Source: Leptolinea sp964424035
GTDB lineage: Bacteria; Chloroflexota; Anaerolineae; Anaerolineales; Anaerolineaceae
Length of the DNA stretch: 7,285 nt
Assembly (NCBI GenBank): GCA_964424035.1
Contig: CAYRHB010000148.1
Span: forward strand, 1-7,285
Direction of reading: 5' to 3'
Shown: one piece after another, positions 6,272 to 7,285 of the stretch
Layout of the letters: the number at the start of each line of letters is the position of its first letter
Numbering within the stretch: the first letter of the stretch is position 1
Notes under the pieces: model-generated
What the model saw: only the letters and a program-made list of their open reading frames with translations
The model's database searches: none
Told to the model about the DNA's origin: nothing
Program-made: the position numbers and the translations under genes

Positions 6272-6304
6272 AATTGTCTGAGGTCCAACAATTTAGACCT
6301 GACA
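6272..6304. repeat. Imperfect overlapping dyads in the divergent intergenic region
   Basis: TGTC-tg-AGGTC (6275-6285) pairs with GACCTGACA (6296-6304), a 9-bp stem with a 2-nt bulge and a 10-nt loop. A second, shorter dyad, AATTGT (6272-6277) with ACAATT (6288-6293), overlaps it. It lies between the two divergent genes, 85-117 nt from the CBS-ACT start and 117-149 nt from the lipoprotein start, so an operator is possible. No long T-tract follows, so a terminator is unlikely. The rest of the 233-nt gap shows no gene. Confidence 0.35.
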
Positions 6305-6375
6305 TTTGTGAATATCGTTCGTATTAAATCTTGTTTGGATTTACATCATGGAAGAAGAAAAGGAAGGATAAATCC

Positions 6376-6384
6376 TGATATAAT
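6376..6384 (+). promoter_or_regulatory. Extended -10 promoter of the lipoprotein gene
   Basis: TGATATAAT is a perfect extended -10 element (TGn followed by TATAAT at 6379-6384). Transcription should begin near 6390-6392, leaving a leader of about 30 nt before the ATG at 6421. No -35 match lies 16-18 bp upstream; that place is filled by a purine-only run (6350-6368). Extended -10 promoters can act without a good -35. Confidence 0.65.
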
Positions 6385-6420
6385 CGTGAAGAGAACCCAA
6401 TCAGAAAAGGTCAGAAGATA

Positions 6421-7143
6421 ATGAAAACGTTAAAAATCACTGGCATGATTGCCGTATTAAGCATCATTCTCGGTATGTTGCTGGGTGCATGCGGTGCCGC
6501 CGCTCCAGCCACCCCGACGACCGACCCGGGTGCCGTTTATACCATGGCAGCTGCCACAGTCCAGGCGCAATTAACACAGGCAGCTCTGGCAAACCCAACC
6601 GCGGAACCGACCGCCACTCCCGAACCATCACCCACGCCACAGCCAACCGTTGAACCCACACAGGAAATGGCGTTGCAGCCAACCCTGCCTTTCGCTGCAG
6701 TGGAACCCACCGTCCCGGCCAGTGGATTGAATCCCAATCTGGCGCCAACCCAATCACAGGCATCCTCTGCCGGGTTTAAAGTCGGCGATTATGCCGAGTT
6801 CCAGTACAACCTGCCGGGTGATAACACAGTTTACGCACCTGGCATCCCCTTTATGGGCGAAGTTGGTTTCAAGAATGTCGGATCTGTCACCTGGACAACG
6901 GAATATGAACTGGTTTTTGTTGGTGGAGCGCAATTCTCCGGAATTACAGTGGTTCCATTGGAAAAAGCGGTCAGCCCCGGAGAAAAAGCCATTTTCAACA
7001 TTGCGTTTAAATCTCCCAGCACCCCCAATGATGAACAAAACAGCAAAGACGGGTACCTTTCCTACTGGCGTCTGGTGAACCAGTCAGGAGCTCCAGTCAT
7101 CAATGGGGATATGTACTTCAAGATTTTTGTTAAGAAAGAGTGA
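6421..7143 (+). CDS. Lipoprotein with Pro/Thr-rich linker and C-terminal NBR1-like FW (Ig-like) domain
   Basis: Exported, lipid-anchored protein of 240 residues. The N-terminus has a lysine-bearing n-region, a hydrophobic core (residues 8-21) and the lipobox LGAC with Cys24 as the predicted lipidation site. Residues 35-57 (DPGAVYTMAAATVQAQLTQAA and on) form an Ala/Thr/Gln-rich helix that recurs in Anaerolineae lipoproteins. Residues 58-112 are a low-complexity Pro/Thr/Glu linker (PTAEPTATPEPSPTPQPTVE), probably an extended spacer. The C-terminal domain (about 119-240) reads as a beta-sandwich of the NBR1 central FW type: VGFKNVGSVTWTTEYELVFVGG (148-169), a VSPGEKAIFNIAFKSPSTP strand pair (184-202), GYLSYWRLVNQSG (211-223) and a terminal YFKIFV strand. 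Trp158 and Trp216 are kept, while other tryptophans of the four-Trp signature are replaced. It is monocistronic, between its own promoter and terminator. Start: ATG 6421, with AAAGG 10 nt upstream. Binding partner unknown. Confidence 0.85.
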   Translation: MKTLKITGMIAVLSIILGMLLGACGAAAPATPTTDPGAVYTMAAATVQAQLTQAALANPTAEPTATPEPSPTPQPTVEPTQEMALQPTLPFAAVEPTVPASGLNPNLAPTQSQASSAGFKVGDYAEFQYNLPGDNTVYAPGIPFMGEVGFKNVGSVTWTTEYELVFVGGAQFSGITVVPLEKAVSPGEKAIFNIAFKSPSTPNDEQNSKDGYLSYWRLVNQSGAPVINGDMYFKIFVKKE

Positions 7144-7167
7144 TTTTCCACAATTTGCATGTTCAGG

Positions 7168-7196
7168 GCGCCGGTAAAAACCGGCGCTTTTTTTTT
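7168..7196 (+). terminator. Intrinsic terminator of the lipoprotein gene
   Basis: GCGCCGGT (7168-7175) pairs perfectly with ACCGGCGC (7180-7187) around an AAAA loop, followed at once by nine T (7188-7196). This is a strong GC-rich rho-independent terminator, 24 nt after the lipoprotein stop. It ends only 2 nt before the -35 box of the tRNA promoter. Confidence 0.96.
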
Positions 7197-7198
7197 AC

Positions 7199-7227
7199 TT
7201 GACTCACCTTCTCATGCGTGGTATATT
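7199..7227 (+). promoter_or_regulatory. Near-consensus sigma-70-type promoter for the initiator tRNA gene
   Basis: TTGACT (7199-7204) is separated by 17 bp from TATATT (7222-7227), and TGG just before the -10 makes an extended -10 as well. The predicted start near 7233-7235 lies only about 4-6 nt before the mature tRNA 5' end, so the precursor would carry a very short leader. Confidence 0.85.
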
Positions 7228-7238
7228 AACCGACGCGA

Positions 7239-7285
7239 TGCGGGGTAGAGCAGAGGCAGCTCGTCGGGCTCATAACCCGGAGGTC
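7239..7285 (+). tRNA. Initiator tRNA-Met (CAU), 3' part outside the window
   Basis: The visible 47 nt are the acceptor 5' strand TGCGGGG (7239-7245), the D stem GAGC/GCTC (7248-7251, 7259-7262) with a 7-nt loop containing GG, and the anticodon stem TCGGG/CCCGG (7264-7268, 7276-7280) around the loop CTCATAA with anticodon CAT at 7271-7273, then the variable AGGTC. The three consecutive G:C pairs next to the anticodon loop (7266-7268 with 7276-7278) and the A11:U24 pair in the D stem are hallmarks of the initiator, so this is tRNA-fMet and not the elongator or the Ile2 form. The T arm and the acceptor 3' strand are cut off, so the usual 1:72 mismatch cannot be tested. Confidence 0.95.

Noticed and set aside
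6348..6371. 7-codon open frame (MEEEKEG) in the divergent intergenic region
   Set aside because: It lies upstream of the predicted lipoprotein promoter and has no ribosome binding site.
6596..6664. Repetitive ACC/CCA-rich DNA as a tandem repeat element
   Set aside because: The repetition follows from Pro/Thr codons in the linker; units are not exact at DNA level and the frame is kept.
1..7285. Mobile element, CRISPR array or defence system
   Set aside because: No transposase, integrase, terminal inverted repeats, spaced direct repeats or nuclease/helicase genes are visible, and all genes look like housekeeping or lineage-typical backbone genes. The terminal tRNA could be an integration site, but no attachment repeat can be seen inside the window.

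Overview
The window looks like a piece of a Chloroflexota chromosome, most likely from the Anaerolineae. This is an inference from gene content, not from a marker gene. The points in favour are: a lipoprotein with an Ala/Thr/Gln-rich helix, a long Pro-Thr linker and an NBR1-type FW beta-sandwich domain, an architecture common in that class; a Roadblock/LC7 protein next to a V4R-type cysteine domain protein; moderate GC content; and non-ATG starts on at least two genes. No phage, IS element, CRISPR or integrase signature is visible, so this appears to be ordinary backbone DNA.

Layout, left to right. (1) Positions 1-2611 hold a 5'-truncated YgiQ-type radical SAM protein. It overlaps by 4 bp (ATGA) with a THUMP-type rRNA guanine-N2 methyltransferase of the RlmL/YpsC family, so the two look translationally coupled. 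(2) Positions 2736-3756 hold a two-gene unit: a small Roadblock/LC7 protein, then a V4R-like protein with a C-terminal cysteine cluster. A strong intrinsic terminator at 3777-3809 closes it. (3) Positions 3881-5503 hold a conserved helical protein of unknown function, then a HEAT-repeat-like protein 21 nt downstream. (4) A hairpin at 5507-5528 lies between this unit and a convergent minus-strand gene (5534-6187) with CBS-CBS-ACT architecture, like AcuB. (5) A 233-bp divergent intergenic region holds an extended -10 promoter and an imperfect dyad. It leads to the FW-domain lipoprotein (6421-7143), which ends in a textbook terminator. (6) Right after that terminator, a near-consensus promoter drives an initiator tRNA-Met(CAU), cut by the window end.

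How the genes work together. The first pair may share a translation or RNA-modification theme, but the YgiQ substrate is not known to me. The Roadblock and V4R proteins probably form a regulatory or sensory module; no GTPase gene is present beside them. The toroid-like and HEAT-like proteins are probably functional partners of unknown role. The CBS-ACT protein probably senses an adenine nucleotide and an amino acid or similar small ligand. The lipoprotein is exported and probably binds something at the cell surface. I see no clearly new multi-gene system. The best leads are the Roadblock/V4R pair, the unknown helical protein with its HEAT partner, and the FW-domain lipoprotein.
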